This document shows positions 1 to 9,192 of a stretch of 64,000 nt of DNA, piece after piece. The position numbers were made by a program, and so were the translations under genes. Every line of letters begins with the position of its first letter. Position 1 is the stretch's first letter. Under the pieces are notes generated by a model that had not been told where the DNA came from, did no database searches, and saw only the letters and a list, made by a program, of their open reading frames with translations. The stretch comes from Endozoicomonas sp965199185 (GTDB taxonomy: Bacteria > Pseudomonadota > Gammaproteobacteria > Pseudomonadales > Endozoicomonadaceae): positions 372,001-436,000 of the forward strand of contig CBDAQW010000037.1 in the NCBI GenBank assembly GCA_965199185.1, read 5' to 3'.

Positions 1-1
1 C

Positions 2-28
2 GTCGGTATATCCGAAGGATATGCCGAC
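2..28. repeat. UUCG/GAAG-loop hairpin repeat
   Basis: Inverted repeat GTCGG...CCGAC around a GAAG loop, followed by GGCTC/GAGCGC and an A-run. The same hairpin architecture recurs near 9303-9327, 49259-49285, 61107-61138 and 63536-63562 with changed stem bases that mostly still pair. It lies just downstream of moeA on the minus strand and could help terminate that transcript, but it belongs to a dispersed family. Confidence 0.55.
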
Positions 29-100
29 AATGGGCTCAAGGAGCGCAAAAAAATCTCGACTTTGCTCTTTATTGCTACCAGCTACCAGCTACCAGAAGAA

Positions 101-1339
101 CTATTTCAGTAGTTCATCAAATAATTGCACTTTCACCTGAGTGCCTGCATCAACAGAACCAGACTGTTCTGGTAACACTATGTAGCAGTCAGCCATACTC
201 ATAGAACGTAAAATACCTGACCCCTGACTTCCGGTACTGGTCACTTGCAGTTCGCCATGCTTATTGGCTGTCAGCATTCCCCGTTGGAAATCCCTACGGC
301 CGGGGCTTTTCTTCAGGCTCATCTGACTGGGCAAAGATAATTCAACAGGGTGGCAAGACTGTTCATTCATCATATGACGAAGTGCCGGGGCAGCCAGTTG
401 CTGGAAGGTGACGGTGGCCGACACCGGGTTACCGGGCAGACCGAAGAAATAACTGTTTGGAAGGTGACCAAAAGCAAAGGGTTTGCCGGGTTTAATGGCC
501 AGTTTCCAAAAAGCGGTTTCGCCCATTTCATCGAGAATATCTTTGGTATAGTCCGCATCACCTACGGAAACGCCACCCGATGTGATGACAGCATCGGCTT
601 CTGCATCAGCTTTGCTGAAAGCCTCACGAAGTAATTCCATATCATCAGGAATTTTACCAAGGTCAATGACATCGACATGCATTTTGCTGAGCATGGCTTT
701 AACCACAAAACGATTACTGTCGTAAATATCACCATGCCCCAGTTTTTCACCGGGAAGCTTCAGTTCATCGCCCGTAGAGAATACGGCAATCTTGAGTTTG
801 CGATAGACAGGCACTTCAGCTATCCCGAGAGAGGCCAGTAACCCAACATCCTGTGGTTTGATTTTTTGTCCGGGTTGGAACACCCGATCACCTTCAGCAA
901 TATCTTCACCTGCTTTACGAATATTGGCACCGGTTTTGGCGGGTTTTTTCAGGAAGTGAATATTGTTGTCCGTTCTTTCTGTCTGCTCCTGCATAATGAC
1001 AATATCAGCACCTTGAGGAATACTGGCACCCGTCATAATACGAATGCAATGACTCGCAGGTAATTTACCGGCGAACGGATGACCTGCAAAGCTTTGACCG
1101 CCAATAGGTAGTGTGTTGGTACTTGCCAGATCAGCGAGTTTGAGAGCATATCCATCCATGGCTGAATTGTCATGAGACGGTACGTCGATGGGAGAAATGA
1201 TCTCAGCAGATAATATACGACCAAGGCTATCTTCCAGACTGACCAGTTCAGTCTCTGTGACCGGAGTAATTCCTTTCATCAGCATTTCCAATCCCTGCTC
1301 CAGCGGCATCAGGCCTGGGGTTGAGCAACAGTCAGTCAT
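101..1339 (-). CDS. moeA: Molybdopterin molybdenumtransferase MoeA
   Basis: Inserts molybdate into adenylylated molybdopterin, the last common step of molybdenum cofactor synthesis in the cytoplasm. The protein is 412 aa, the usual length for the family. The N-terminal MoeA domains span about residues 1-175. The MoCF-binding domain (about 178-320) carries STGDEL and the GGVSVGDAD loop, and a C-terminal beta domain runs from about 330. The ATG overlaps the end of mobB by 8 nt (ATGACTGA), so the two genes are co-transcribed and probably translationally coupled. The client enzyme could be the DMSO reductase encoded at 35-40 kb, although that operon is broken here. The family assignment is secure. 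Confidence 0.96.
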   Translation of the reverse strand: MTDCCSTPGLMPLEQGLEMLMKGITPVTETELVSLEDSLGRILSAEIISPIDVPSHDNSAMDGYALKLADLASTNTLPIGGQSFAGHPFAGKLPASHCIRIMTGASIPQGADIVIMQEQTERTDNNIHFLKKPAKTGANIRKAGEDIAEGDRVFQPGQKIKPQDVGLLASLGIAEVPVYRKLKIAVFSTGDELKLPGEKLGHGDIYDSNRFVVKAMLSKMHVDVIDLGKIPDDMELLREAFSKADAEADAVITSGGVSVGDADYTKDILDEMGETAFWKLAIKPGKPFAFGHLPNSYFFGLPGNPVSATVTFQQLAAPALRHMMNEQSCHPVELSLPSQMSLKKSPGRRDFQRGMLTANKHGELQVTSTGSQGSGILRSMSMADCYIVLPEQSGSVDAGTQVKVQLFDELLK

Positions 1340-1871
1340 GTTTGATCTCTTTCTTCTCTACAAAATGTGTCAGCACAAAGTCTGCAATCTGTTCCGGACT
1401 ATTAATATCCAGTAATGGCAAATGTTCAGGCACTTCAATGCCGGGATTGCCATCCCAGGCCAGAGCCATGATGTGGGCATCCTGTTCAAATAAAAAGGGT
1501 TTATGATAATCCTGACGATGCAACTCTATTTTGGGAATGGCGGCTTCGCGGAACCCTTCGACAATGACCAGATCCAATCGCTCCATATCCAATAATCTCA
1601 ACTGTTCATCCAGCGTGCGTTCGATGGGCGGTGCATAATCGGTATAACAGATGGAGCGCTGAGGTGTGCTTAAGACCAGCTGAGCCGTTCCTGCCCGTCG
1701 AAGTTTATAACTGTCTTTGCCCGGTTTGTCTGGATTAATGTCATGATGCGAGGCTTTCACCATACCCACTCTTAAGCCGGTACGGGTCAGAATAGGCAGC
1801 AGTTGTTCGAGCAGTGTCGTTTTACCCGTACCACTGAAAGCAGCAAAACCTATGACTGGAGGCTTGGTCAT
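1332..1871 (-). CDS. mobB: Molybdopterin-guanine dinucleotide biosynthesis adapter MobB
   Basis: P-loop GTPase that assists MobA in attaching GMP to molybdopterin to form the bis-MGD cofactor used by DMSO-reductase-family enzymes. The protein is 179 aa. The N-terminal Walker A region reads FSGTGKTT (about residues 13-20), and a DLVIVEGF segment near residue 100 is characteristic of MobB. It is the first gene of a mobB-moeA unit and diverges from moaA. No mobA lies in the window. The bis-MGD requirement fits the DmsA pseudogene found later. Confidence 0.94.
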   Translation of the reverse strand: MTKPPVIGFAAFSGTGKTTLLEQLLPILTRTGLRVGMVKASHHDINPDKPGKDSYKLRRAGTAQLVLSTPQRSICYTDYAPPIERTLDEQLRLLDMERLDLVIVEGFREAAIPKIELHRQDYHKPFLFEQDAHIMALAWDGNPGIEVPEHLPLLDINSPEQIADFVLTHFVEKKEIKHD

Positions 1872-1999
1872 ATTGCATTCTTGTCAAACAGAAAAGCGCA
1901 AGCATAACAGAACATTAAGCCATAACGATGCCTGAGATCATGGTTTTTGGCTTTCTTTAACGGTAGGATACCGGATTAATTTACATACATTAGAGCGAG

Positions 2000-2116
2000 C
2001 GCCGAGTTTCATCTCCTAAGTCCTGAAGTACTGATAAGGATTTGAAGCCGTGGCAGATGCTTCTGCCACCAGGGTTGCCGGATAAATCCAGCAGCCTCCC
2101 GCGACTGGAAAGGTGT
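2000..2116 (+). promoter_or_regulatory. Probable molybdenum cofactor (Moco) riboswitch leader of moaA
   Basis: The moaA leader is strongly structured. A stem GGATTT (2038-2043) pairs with AAATCC (2084-2089) and encloses a perfect 8-bp hairpin GTGGCAGA/TCTGCCAC (2050-2057 with 2062-2069). A conserved-looking GCCTCCCGCGACTGGAAAGG tail follows and contains the Shine-Dalgarno (GGAAAGG, 2107-2113). Moco-RNA motifs precede moaA in many gammaproteobacteria and end in a similar tail close to the SD. The assignment rests on position and recognisable layout and has not been scored with a covariance model. Confidence 0.6.
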
Positions 2117-2119
2117 TCT

Positions 2120-3100
2120 ATGAAACCATTGCAAGACCAGCAGGGACGCCAGTTTCCCTACCTTCGGTTGTCGATTACCGATTTGTGTAACTTTCGATGT
2201 AATTACTGCCTGCCAGATGGCTGTGAAGACCATCATCACAATGAATCTCTGACAGTAGACGAAATACGTCGTATTGTAACGGCTTTTGCCAGTGTCGGTG
2301 TGGAGAAGATTCGCCTGACTGGAGGTGAACCGACATTACGAAAAGAGTTTCTTGACATCGCCCGAACCATTAAACAGGTGCCGGGTATTCGCAAGCTGGC
2401 GATGACTACGAATGGATACAAAATGGACCAGCGAGTGACGGACTGGCTGGATGCTGGAATTGACGCCATCAACGTCAGTGTTGATAGCCTGAATCCAGAG
2501 ATGTTCAATCTGATTACCGGGCATAATCGCCTTCAGGAAGTGTTAACCGGTATTGAGAATGGTTTTGCTCATGGCATGCCGTCGGTCAAAGTAAATGCCG
2601 TTGCTATGAAAGGTATTAATGACTCTGAGCTGGATGCTTTTCTGGCGTGGGTAAAAGGTCAGCCTGTCACTATGCGGTTTATTGAGTTGATGCAAACCGG
2701 TGGCAATGAAGTTTTCTTTGATAAATACCATGTGCCAGGCAAACAGATTCGTGAAAAGCTGATAGAGCGCGGTTGGATTCGCATGATTCGATCTGCCGAC
2801 TCGGGGCCTGCTCAGGAGTTTTATCATCCGGATTATAAAGGCAAAGTCGGTTTGATCATGCCGTATTCAAAGGATTTCTGTAATGACTGCAACCGTCTGC
2901 GAGTCACCAGTATGGGACAGCTACAACTCTGTTTGTTTGCCGAGTCTGGTGTCGACTTGCGAGACCTGTTGCAACACGATGATCAGAAGCAGGAATTAAT
3001 AAATAGAATACAATCTGCACTAAAGCTGAAGGAAGATCGCCATTTTCTCGATCAGGGTATTACGGGTGGGACTCGTAATCTGGCGCAATTGGGTGGCTAA
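2120..3100 (+). CDS. moaA: GTP 3',8-cyclase MoaA
   Basis: Radical SAM enzyme that, with MoaC, converts GTP into cyclic pyranopterin monophosphate, the first step of Moco synthesis. The SAM-cluster motif CNFRCNYC lies near the N-terminus. GGEPTLR follows, and the second cluster site CNDCNRLRVTSMGQLQLC is near residues 255-275. The chain ends in the functionally important Gly-Gly. ATG 2120 is chosen because it has a good SD (GGAAAGG, 6 nt upstream) and gives the usual family N-terminus. A longer frame from 2042 would begin inside the structured leader. Divergent from mobB-moeA. Confidence 0.96.
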   Translation: MKPLQDQQGRQFPYLRLSITDLCNFRCNYCLPDGCEDHHHNESLTVDEIRRIVTAFASVGVEKIRLTGGEPTLRKEFLDIARTIKQVPGIRKLAMTTNGYKMDQRVTDWLDAGIDAINVSVDSLNPEMFNLITGHNRLQEVLTGIENGFAHGMPSVKVNAVAMKGINDSELDAFLAWVKGQPVTMRFIELMQTGGNEVFFDKYHVPGKQIREKLIERGWIRMIRSADSGPAQEFYHPDYKGKVGLIMPYSKDFCNDCNRLRVTSMGQLQLCLFAESGVDLRDLLQHDDQKQELINRIQSALKLKEDRHFLDQGITGGTRNLAQLGG

Positions 3101-3249
3101 TCTTTGATGTTGAAGGCCTCTGAGTCGGGCTTCATAAAATGAACTTGATTTTTATCGCCATAAGCTAATGGTCTTTGGCAGGTGGTTTGATAAAACATTA
3201 TTTTCAAATTCTGTTGTATTGGAATAGACAGCATTGGGATAGACAATAC

Positions 3250-4044
3250 ATGAAGTTTGCCTTACGAGTTTTTGCAATAATCATTAGCCTGTTATCAGTC
3301 AATACGCTGGCTAAGGAATGTTACTCTCAATCACCAACGCTTTCAGCAAACAACGATTTATTTGAGCATCAGGATGCCCAGAAGCTCACCAGACGTGAAA
3401 AAAGACAGCTCAAAAAGCTCATGCAAAAACTGGAAGGCAAGTGGCAAGGTGGAGAAGCCAGCTTTGAATGTCTGGGAGGTGAAACCAATGCCAGAAAGAA
3501 AACGGCTGAAAAGTCATTGTCTATCGAAGCCAGGACAATATCAGACAACAGTATTCGACTATCATCAAAGCTCTATTCTCCAAAGAAACGTTCAAAATAT
3601 TCTGAACATTTCAGCCTGTTTCTGGCTGGTGACTTTTTGCGACTGGATACTCCTTCTCCTTCTGGCGATATAGAACTGTTGTCATTGGACAGTAATACCG
3701 TCAGTTTTCTTACGCGTTTTACGGTCAGAAATCGGCAGGTAGTGGTGATAGAAGATAAAGACAACCCAAACCCTGAAGTTATTAATACTATCCGTAACTC
3801 CATTATTGCAGTTAGACCGGTCGATGATTCTACTGAAGCCAACACTTTGCCAATTGAAGAGCGAAAAAAGCAACAGGCAAAGAAACGAAAACAAAGTGTT
3901 GACGTTGAATACCTGGCAGGGGGCGCACTGAAAGAAATTATCAGAACCGTTCATGTAAAAGGTAGACGTCTCGAAATCAATATCACCACTTACACAAACG
4001 GCTACCTGTCTTCATCTCATCGCTGGCAGGCTCAAAGATCTTAA
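3250..4044 (+). CDS. Secreted protein of unknown function
   Basis: No family recognised. ATG 3250 gives a 264-aa protein with a clear signal peptide (MKFALRVFAIIISLLSVNTLA, cleavage near residue 21). The frame opens further upstream, but that would bury the signal. The mature part has a Lys/Arg-rich helical stretch (about residues 40-60), a beta-rich centre, and a second basic segment (ERKKQQAKKRKQ) near residue 205. It stands alone between moaA and the papain-like protease, which is on the opposite strand. Probably periplasmic or exported. Function unknown. Confidence 0.7.
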   Translation: MKFALRVFAIIISLLSVNTLAKECYSQSPTLSANNDLFEHQDAQKLTRREKRQLKKLMQKLEGKWQGGEASFECLGGETNARKKTAEKSLSIEARTISDNSIRLSSKLYSPKKRSKYSEHFSLFLAGDFLRLDTPSPSGDIELLSLDSNTVSFLTRFTVRNRQVVVIEDKDNPNPEVINTIRNSIIAVRPVDDSTEANTLPIEERKKQQAKKRKQSVDVEYLAGGALKEIIRTVHVKGRRLEINITTYTNGYLSSSHRWQAQRS

Positions 4045-4109
4045 AGTAACGCAGCATTGTCATTCCCGCGACAGCCGGAATCTACCAGGAATAGTAGCCC
4101 CATGCCTTC

Positions 4110-4215
4110 GAGGCTGTCGCAAAACCCTGTAGGTTGGTAATTCTGAAAGAGTTGCCGCCAAAGAATAGAGCGATAAGCCCCAGTTCGTCGACAACCCTTC
4201 GGGTTACCTACCTAT
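4110..4215. repeat. Dispersed hairpin repeat, copy related to 9286-9380
   Basis: Begins with GAGGCTGTCGC, the terminal sequence of the 49132-49311 element. It continues through GGTAATTCT...AGAGTTGCC and AAAGAATAGAGC to a hairpin around CCCTTCGGG. Read in reverse complement, 9286-9380 contains the same order of blocks. Both copies are non-coding and lie between genes. Confidence 0.6.
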
Positions 4216-4258
4216 GCTCGCCAGAGTGGCGGTGGTAAGTTTCAATCCGCTGCTACCT

Positions 4259-5506
4259 TTATTGAGCTGATTCCTGCGCGCTTGCCTCTCTACCTAACCT
4301 GCTACCACTGGTCGCAATACCACACATATTGTTATATTCAGAATCTTCTTCATTAGAATCGCTTCTTATCATGAGGAAATAACCATTGTCACCCCAGCCT
4401 TCGCCCCAACTATTTTTAATGATCCAATATGGAATACCGTCTTCTGTTTTGTCATAACCAACCAGCAGTACTTCATGGTTCAGCTCTGTCTTTGAACAGT
4501 AGCTACTGTCGTATATTCCATTCTTATAGAATTGCAAACCAGAAGCATCGATGGCGACAGCGACAGGTCCACCTTGCAGAGCGTCGATCAGATCAATGTC
4601 TTTTCCGGTGTTTACAACCCTGTAATGGTCAGGGGTGGGAATAGAAACTTTACTCGTTTCTTTATTCTCGACTGAAGTGCAAGGCTGGTTTTTACCTTCG
4701 CCAGAAGTATAGGGCCAGTTATTTTCCAGACTGAGCTTCATGTCGTTATCAATCATAAAATCATAAACACGAGCGTCATAACCGCCATCACAAATAGCCA
4801 GATTCCCGTTGCATGAACCTACCTGTTGTTCGCTCAAACTCAGTAAAGGCTGGGTGCGACTTTCAGTCAGGTAGTGATAACTTTCGATAGCCCCAACAGT
4901 ACCAAACACCCAGCAACTCCCACATTGCCCTTGATCTTTGACTACACCCACAGCACCTTCATCACGCCAGTCTAATTTTTCAGGGTATGATTTTTCACTC
5001 GGGGTATAACCAACGACAGGGTAATGACGGTAGATTTTTTCATCAGGCACCTTGTAGCCAAGCCTCTTTTGGAACGTCATTGGGCTTTCAGAGAACAGAT
5101 GGTTGATGCCATACACAGGTTGTACACCATGTATTATGTTCATGAGGCTCAGATGAATCGCGAGCCAGATGTTACTTTTGAAGGTCGCCTCTCTCTGCTT
5201 ATACTCCGGTGATTCCGTATCATCAGTATTCGCATCATTGCCTGCATATTCTCTGAGATAGTTGGCATAAGCACCGTTCTCTAATGTTTGCTTATAATTC
5301 CACAACTCCACAAAGTTGGGGGGGATTTCACCATTTGCGTCTCTCAAATCTATCTTTATAGGAAATTTATAAAATAAAGTGACAACTGAAGGCGGGCCTT
5401 TTGGACTTTCCTGATCAGTGCTTTCGCCATCAAGAGCGGTGGCAGATAGAAACGGATAGCATAAAAGAAATGCGGAAATTAGCAGGCAGTTTCGGGAAAG
5501 CTTCAC
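4259..5506 (-). CDS. Secreted papain-family (C1A) cysteine protease, cathepsin-like
   Basis: A 415-aa preproprotein. The signal peptide is about residues 1-25. An I29-like prodomain has an ERFNIN-type helix (about 100-122) and GINHLFSE (133-140). The mature peptidase starts near LDWRDEGAV (178). The active site is complete: oxyanion Gln192, Cys198 in QGQCGSCW, His344 in LNHEVLLVGY and Asn365 in IIKNSWGEGWGDNGYF. The architecture is that of eukaryotic cathepsins and is uncommon in free-living gammaproteobacteria, which suggests a role in digesting host or symbiont protein and an origin by transfer. It is a single-gene unit. Activity and secretion route beyond Sec are inferred. Confidence 0.92.
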   Translation of the reverse strand: MKLSRNCLLISAFLLCYPFLSATALDGESTDQESPKGPPSVVTLFYKFPIKIDLRDANGEIPPNFVELWNYKQTLENGAYANYLREYAGNDANTDDTESPEYKQREATFKSNIWLAIHLSLMNIIHGVQPVYGINHLFSESPMTFQKRLGYKVPDEKIYRHYPVVGYTPSEKSYPEKLDWRDEGAVGVVKDQGQCGSCWVFGTVGAIESYHYLTESRTQPLLSLSEQQVGSCNGNLAICDGGYDARVYDFMIDNDMKLSLENNWPYTSGEGKNQPCTSVENKETSKVSIPTPDHYRVVNTGKDIDLIDALQGGPVAVAIDASGLQFYKNGIYDSSYCSKTELNHEVLLVGYDKTEDGIPYWIIKNSWGEGWGDNGYFLMIRSDSNEEDSEYNNMCGIATSGSRLGREASAQESAQ

Positions 5507-5615
5507 AACTAGTTACCTCGGTACAACAAAATTTGAGGTAAAACTAGCCTATATGTGAGGAACTATAAGTAATGATTTGCTATTGAAAAAACAGCTCTAT
5601 ATACAGTTTTACCTA

Positions 5616-6065
5616 TTAGTTGGAAGGCTGGATTATCAGAGTAGAGCCTTCATAAGCGATTACTTTCACTGTCTGACCTGCAGATAAAGGGCGTTCGGTT
5701 CTGACCTTCCACAGAGTGTCGCCTATCTGAATACGCCCAACACCGGATGGCATGTCTTCGATAAGTTGAATACTTTGTCCTACCAGAAGCGCAGAGCGGT
5801 TATTCAGCTCCGGGTGGTCGGTTTGCTCATTCACTTTTCGGAAAAACTTCCAGTAACCCAGAGTGAATACAAGACTGCCAAGGGCAAAGCTCAGTAGTTG
5901 TGCTGCCCAGCCTAGTTCTGGTGAAACCCAAAGAACCAGAGAAACAATAACCGCTGCCACAGCGCTACCCAGCAGAAATCCGCCAGCGCCAAGGGCTTCG
6001 AGAGCAAGCAATGCGATACCCACGACAAGCCAGACCCAGGGCGGAGTGTTATTCAGGAAGTCCAT
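5616..6065 (-). CDS. NfeD-family membrane protein
   Basis: A 149-aa protein with hydrophobic segments across about residues 8-72 and a C-terminal OB-fold-like beta domain (LLVGQSIQLIEDMPSGVGRIQIGDTLWKVRTE), the short-form NfeD layout. NfeD proteins pair with SPFH/stomatin proteins in the membrane. Here the gene starts 2 bp after the SPFH gene, with its SD (GGATAA) overlapping that gene's end. Probably a bacterial flotillin/stomatin-type membrane-domain complex. The precise role is unknown. Confidence 0.9.
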   Translation of the reverse strand: MDFLNNTPPWVWLVVGIALLALEALGAGGFLLGSAVAAVIVSLVLWVSPELGWAAQLLSFALGSLVFTLGYWKFFRKVNEQTDHPELNNRSALLVGQSIQLIEDMPSGVGRIQIGDTLWKVRTERPLSAGQTVKVIAYEGSTLIIQPSN

Positions 6066-6067
6066 AG

Positions 6068-6985
6068 TTATCCTTTTTTATCAGATACTTCGCTCACCAG
6101 TTCTTTGATGCCCGCCAGAGAACCAATCAGATTACTGGCTTCCAGAGGCATCATAACTACTTTGTTGTTTTCGGCAGCAGCTACTTCTTTTAATGCTTCA
6201 ACATACTTTTGGGCGACAAAATAGTTGATGGCTCTTGAGTCACCCTTACCGATTGCATTAGATACTACTTCGGTAGCTCGAGCTTCAGCTTCAGCAAGGC
6301 GTTCCCGAGCTTCAGCTTCACGGCGGGCGGCTTCCAGCTCACCTTCTGCTTTGAGAATCTGAGCCTGCTTCTCACCTTCTGCGACTTTGATGGCAGATTC
6401 TCTGGCTCCTTCTGCTTCAAGAATTTGAGCCCGCTTCTCTCGCTCTGCTTTCATTTGACGTGCCATGGATTCAACCAGATCTTCTGGCGGCGCAATATCT
6501 CGCAACTCAATTCGGGTAACTTTCAACCCCCAGGGATCGGTGGCTTCATCCACTTTATACAACAACTGACTGTTAATTTTGTCACGATTAGACAGCATGT
6601 CGTCTAGTTCCATCGAGCCCAGAACTGCCCTGATATTAGTCATGACCAGGTTCTGCATCGCTCTTGGGAGATCGTTCACCTCGTAAGATGCTTTGACGGG
6701 ATCCTGAACCAGAAAGAAGCAGACTGCGTCGGTAGTTACCATCGCATTATCGGAGCTGATGACCTCCTGGGGTGGAATATCCAGCACTTGTTCCATCATG
6801 TTGATTTTGTTACCGATGGTTTCAATAAAAGGGACAATGACATGCAAGCCGGGCTTAAGGGTCCGGGTGTATTTACCAAATCGTTCAACGGTATATTGAT
6901 ATCCCTGCGATACCATTCGGATTCCTGTTAATATCAGGATGGCAATCAGAACCAGAAAGGCAATTGCCGTAATTTCAAAACCCAT
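6068..6985 (-). CDS. SPFH/band 7 (stomatin-like) membrane protein, QmcA-like
   Basis: One N-terminal transmembrane helix (about residues 2-25) precedes an SPFH domain (VERFGKYTRTLKPGLHVIVPF ... VVTTDAVCFFLVQDPVKASYEV). A long EAE-rich coiled coil follows (about 175-240: AEREKRAQILEAEGARESAIKVAEGEKQAQ) and drives oligomerisation. ATG 6985 is preferred over the overlapping GTG at 6988 because a GGGAG box sits 7 nt upstream. Operon with the NfeD partner. By family it organises membrane microdomains and may modulate FtsH-type proteolysis. Confidence 0.92.
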   Translation of the reverse strand: MGFEITAIAFLVLIAILILTGIRMVSQGYQYTVERFGKYTRTLKPGLHVIVPFIETIGNKINMMEQVLDIPPQEVISSDNAMVTTDAVCFFLVQDPVKASYEVNDLPRAMQNLVMTNIRAVLGSMELDDMLSNRDKINSQLLYKVDEATDPWGLKVTRIELRDIAPPEDLVESMARQMKAEREKRAQILEAEGARESAIKVAEGEKQAQILKAEGELEAARREAEARERLAEAEARATEVVSNAIGKGDSRAINYFVAQKYVEALKEVAAAENNKVVMMPLEASNLIGSLAGIKELVSEVSDKKG

Positions 6986-7233
6986 CACTTAACTCCCATG
7001 TTATTGAGTGACGCTTTTCCATGTATCGTTCTTGCTGAAAAGAATTCAGCTCGCAAAGTTGCAATTCTGAATATAGTAATAGTCTGTTTGCATAATGTCT
7101 TCATTGAGTTTTTTGGTTGGTTGCGGGATTTGATGTGTGGCCAGTGTGAAGTTGCGAGAAATACTGATAACATTCGTGACCTAAAAGATAATAACAGCAC
7201 ACTTCCAGTCATATATACGACACGGGGCTTTCA

Positions 7234-9192
7234 ATGAAGGGACTTGAGTATTTGAAGCTGCTTTCAAAGCAGTATCCTACCGTTGCGGATGTGACTACCG
7301 AGCTCATTAATCTCAAGGCAATTCAGAATCTGCCTAAAGGTACAGAACTTTTTCTGACCGATATTCATGGTGAATACGATGCTTTCTCTCACCACCTGAG
7401 AACGGCATCGGGTGTGCTCATGTTCAAGATAGAAGATATTTTTGGCTATTCTATTTCTGATCAGGAAAAGAAATACCTTGCAACGCTCATTTGTTACCCA
7501 ACAGAGCGAATGAAGCTGGTACAAAGTCAGGATATTAAAATGGACGACTGGTATCGTGTGAATATCTACAGGCTTATTTCAGTCTGCAAAGTCGTATCAT
7601 CCAAATATACTCGTTCAAAAGTGCGTAAGGCGCTACCAAAAGATTTTGCCTACATTCTCGATGAACTACTTAACCTGACTAGCACTCAGCTGAATAAAGA
7701 GAGTTATTACTACGAAATTATTAATACGGTTATCGAGCTTGATCGAGCTGGTGAATTTATCCAGGCAATCAGCAAAGTCATTAAACGGTTAGCTGTAGAT
7801 AAGCTGCATATTATTGGTGATATCTATGATCGTGGACCTTTTCCGGATAAAGTCATGGATGAACTGATGGCTTATCATTCGGTGGATATTCAGTGGGGTA
7901 ATCACGATATTCTCTGGATGGGTGCTGCTCTCGGACATCCGTTGATGGTGGCAACGGCGATTCGGATTGCTCTTCGATACTCTAATCTGGAGTGCCTTGA
8001 AGAAGGGTACGGTATTAATATGTTGCCGCTTGGACATCTGGCGATGGATGTCTATCGAGAAGACCCTTGCATGGAGTTTATGCCCCGACAAAGCAATGAA
8101 GAATTTTATGCAGAGAAAGACCGTCAACTCATTGCCCGTATGCACAAAGCCATCTCGGTCATTCAATTTAAGCTCGAAGGTCAGTTACTCAAGCGTCGCA
8201 ATGAGTTTGAGATGAATGATCGTAATCTTCTTGAACAGATTAATTTCAAAGCTGAAACCGTATGTGTAGATGGTGAAGAGTACCCTCTTTCAAGCTGTCA
8301 TTTCCCAACGATTGACCCCAAAGACCCTTGTCGTCTGACGGAGGAAGAACAGGAGGTGATTGATCGGCTTTCGTTTTATTTCAGTCGCAGTGAAAAACTT
8401 CAGAAACATATCCATTTCTTCTATACCAATGGTAGTTTGTATCTGAACTACAATGGCAACCTTCTTTACCACGGCAGTATTTTGTTGGATGAGGAGGGTG
8501 GTTTTCTGCCGTTGAATATTGATGGTAAAGAGTATGCTGGCAGAGAGCTGTTGGATAAGCTGGAAGAACTGGTACGTCGTGCTCACTATACCAAAGATAT
8601 AAAAGATGCAGACTGGTTGTGGTATCTCTGGACTGGTGCAAAGTCACCGATGTTTGCCAAACGTAAAATGGCAACCTTTGAGCGCTACTTTATTAAAGAG
8701 AAGAAACCCCATAAAGAAGCATTAAATCCATACTTTCACTTGCGGGAAAATGCCGATGTTTGCCGTCGGATTTTGGCTGAATTTGGTCTTGATCCTGAAC
8801 ATGGACACATTATTTCAGGCCATACGCCGGTGAAGGTCTCCAAAGGTGAAAGCCCAATAAAGGCGGATGGTCGTTTATTGGTCATTGATGGTGGCTTGTC
8901 AAAACCTTATCAAAGTCAGACCGGGCTGGCAGGGTATACTTTGATTTATAACTCTTGGGGGCTCAGGTTGGTCTCCCATAAGCCTTTCCACTCTCAGGAA
9001 GATGCAGTAAAACAAGGTGTCTCGGTTGATTCAGAAATGCGGGTGCTGAAGAAAACCAATCGTAAGAGAGTAGAAGACACGGATGTGGGTAAATCTCTGA
9101 AGGAAGAGATGAACACGCTGAAAGCTTTGCTGGATGCTTATCGTACCGGGCAAGTACAGGAAACTGCGCCAGAGTTTAGCGGCAGGTTCTGA
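7234..9192 (+). CDS. fbp: Class III fructose-1,6-bisphosphatase
   Basis: Hydrolyses fructose-1,6-bisphosphate in gluconeogenesis. At 652 aa it matches the long class III enzyme typical of Firmicutes (Bacillus YydE/Fbp type), unlike the about 330-aa class I enzyme of most gammaproteobacteria. Calcineurin-type metal motifs are complete: TDIHGEYDAF near residue 42, IIGDIYDRGPFPD near 195, QWGNHDILWMG near 222 and SGHTPV near 530. Monocistronic, with repeats downstream. Transfer from another phylum is an inference from the class. Confidence 0.93.
   Translation: MKGLEYLKLLSKQYPTVADVTTELINLKAIQNLPKGTELFLTDIHGEYDAFSHHLRTASGVLMFKIEDIFGYSISDQEKKYLATLICYPTERMKLVQSQDIKMDDWYRVNIYRLISVCKVVSSKYTRSKVRKALPKDFAYILDELLNLTSTQLNKESYYYEIINTVIELDRAGEFIQAISKVIKRLAVDKLHIIGDIYDRGPFPDKVMDELMAYHSVDIQWGNHDILWMGAALGHPLMVATAIRIALRYSNLECLEEGYGINMLPLGHLAMDVYREDPCMEFMPRQSNEEFYAEKDRQLIARMHKAISVIQFKLEGQLLKRRNEFEMNDRNLLEQINFKAETVCVDGEEYPLSSCHFPTIDPKDPCRLTEEEQEVIDRLSFYFSRSEKLQKHIHFFYTNGSLYLNYNGNLLYHGSILLDEEGGFLPLNIDGKEYAGRELLDKLEELVRRAHYTKDIKDADWLWYLWTGAKSPMFAKRKMATFERYFIKEKKPHKEALNPYFHLRENADVCRRILAEFGLDPEHGHIISGHTPVKVSKGESPIKADGRLLVIDGGLSKPYQSQTGLAGYTLIYNSWGLRLVSHKPFHSQEDAVKQGVSVDSEMRVLKKTNRKRVEDTDVGKSLKEEMNTLKALLDAYRTGQVQETAPEFSGRF

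Noticed and set aside
74..95. Three GCTACCA repeats
   Set aside because: Only about three 7-bp units, too short to call a functional tandem repeat.
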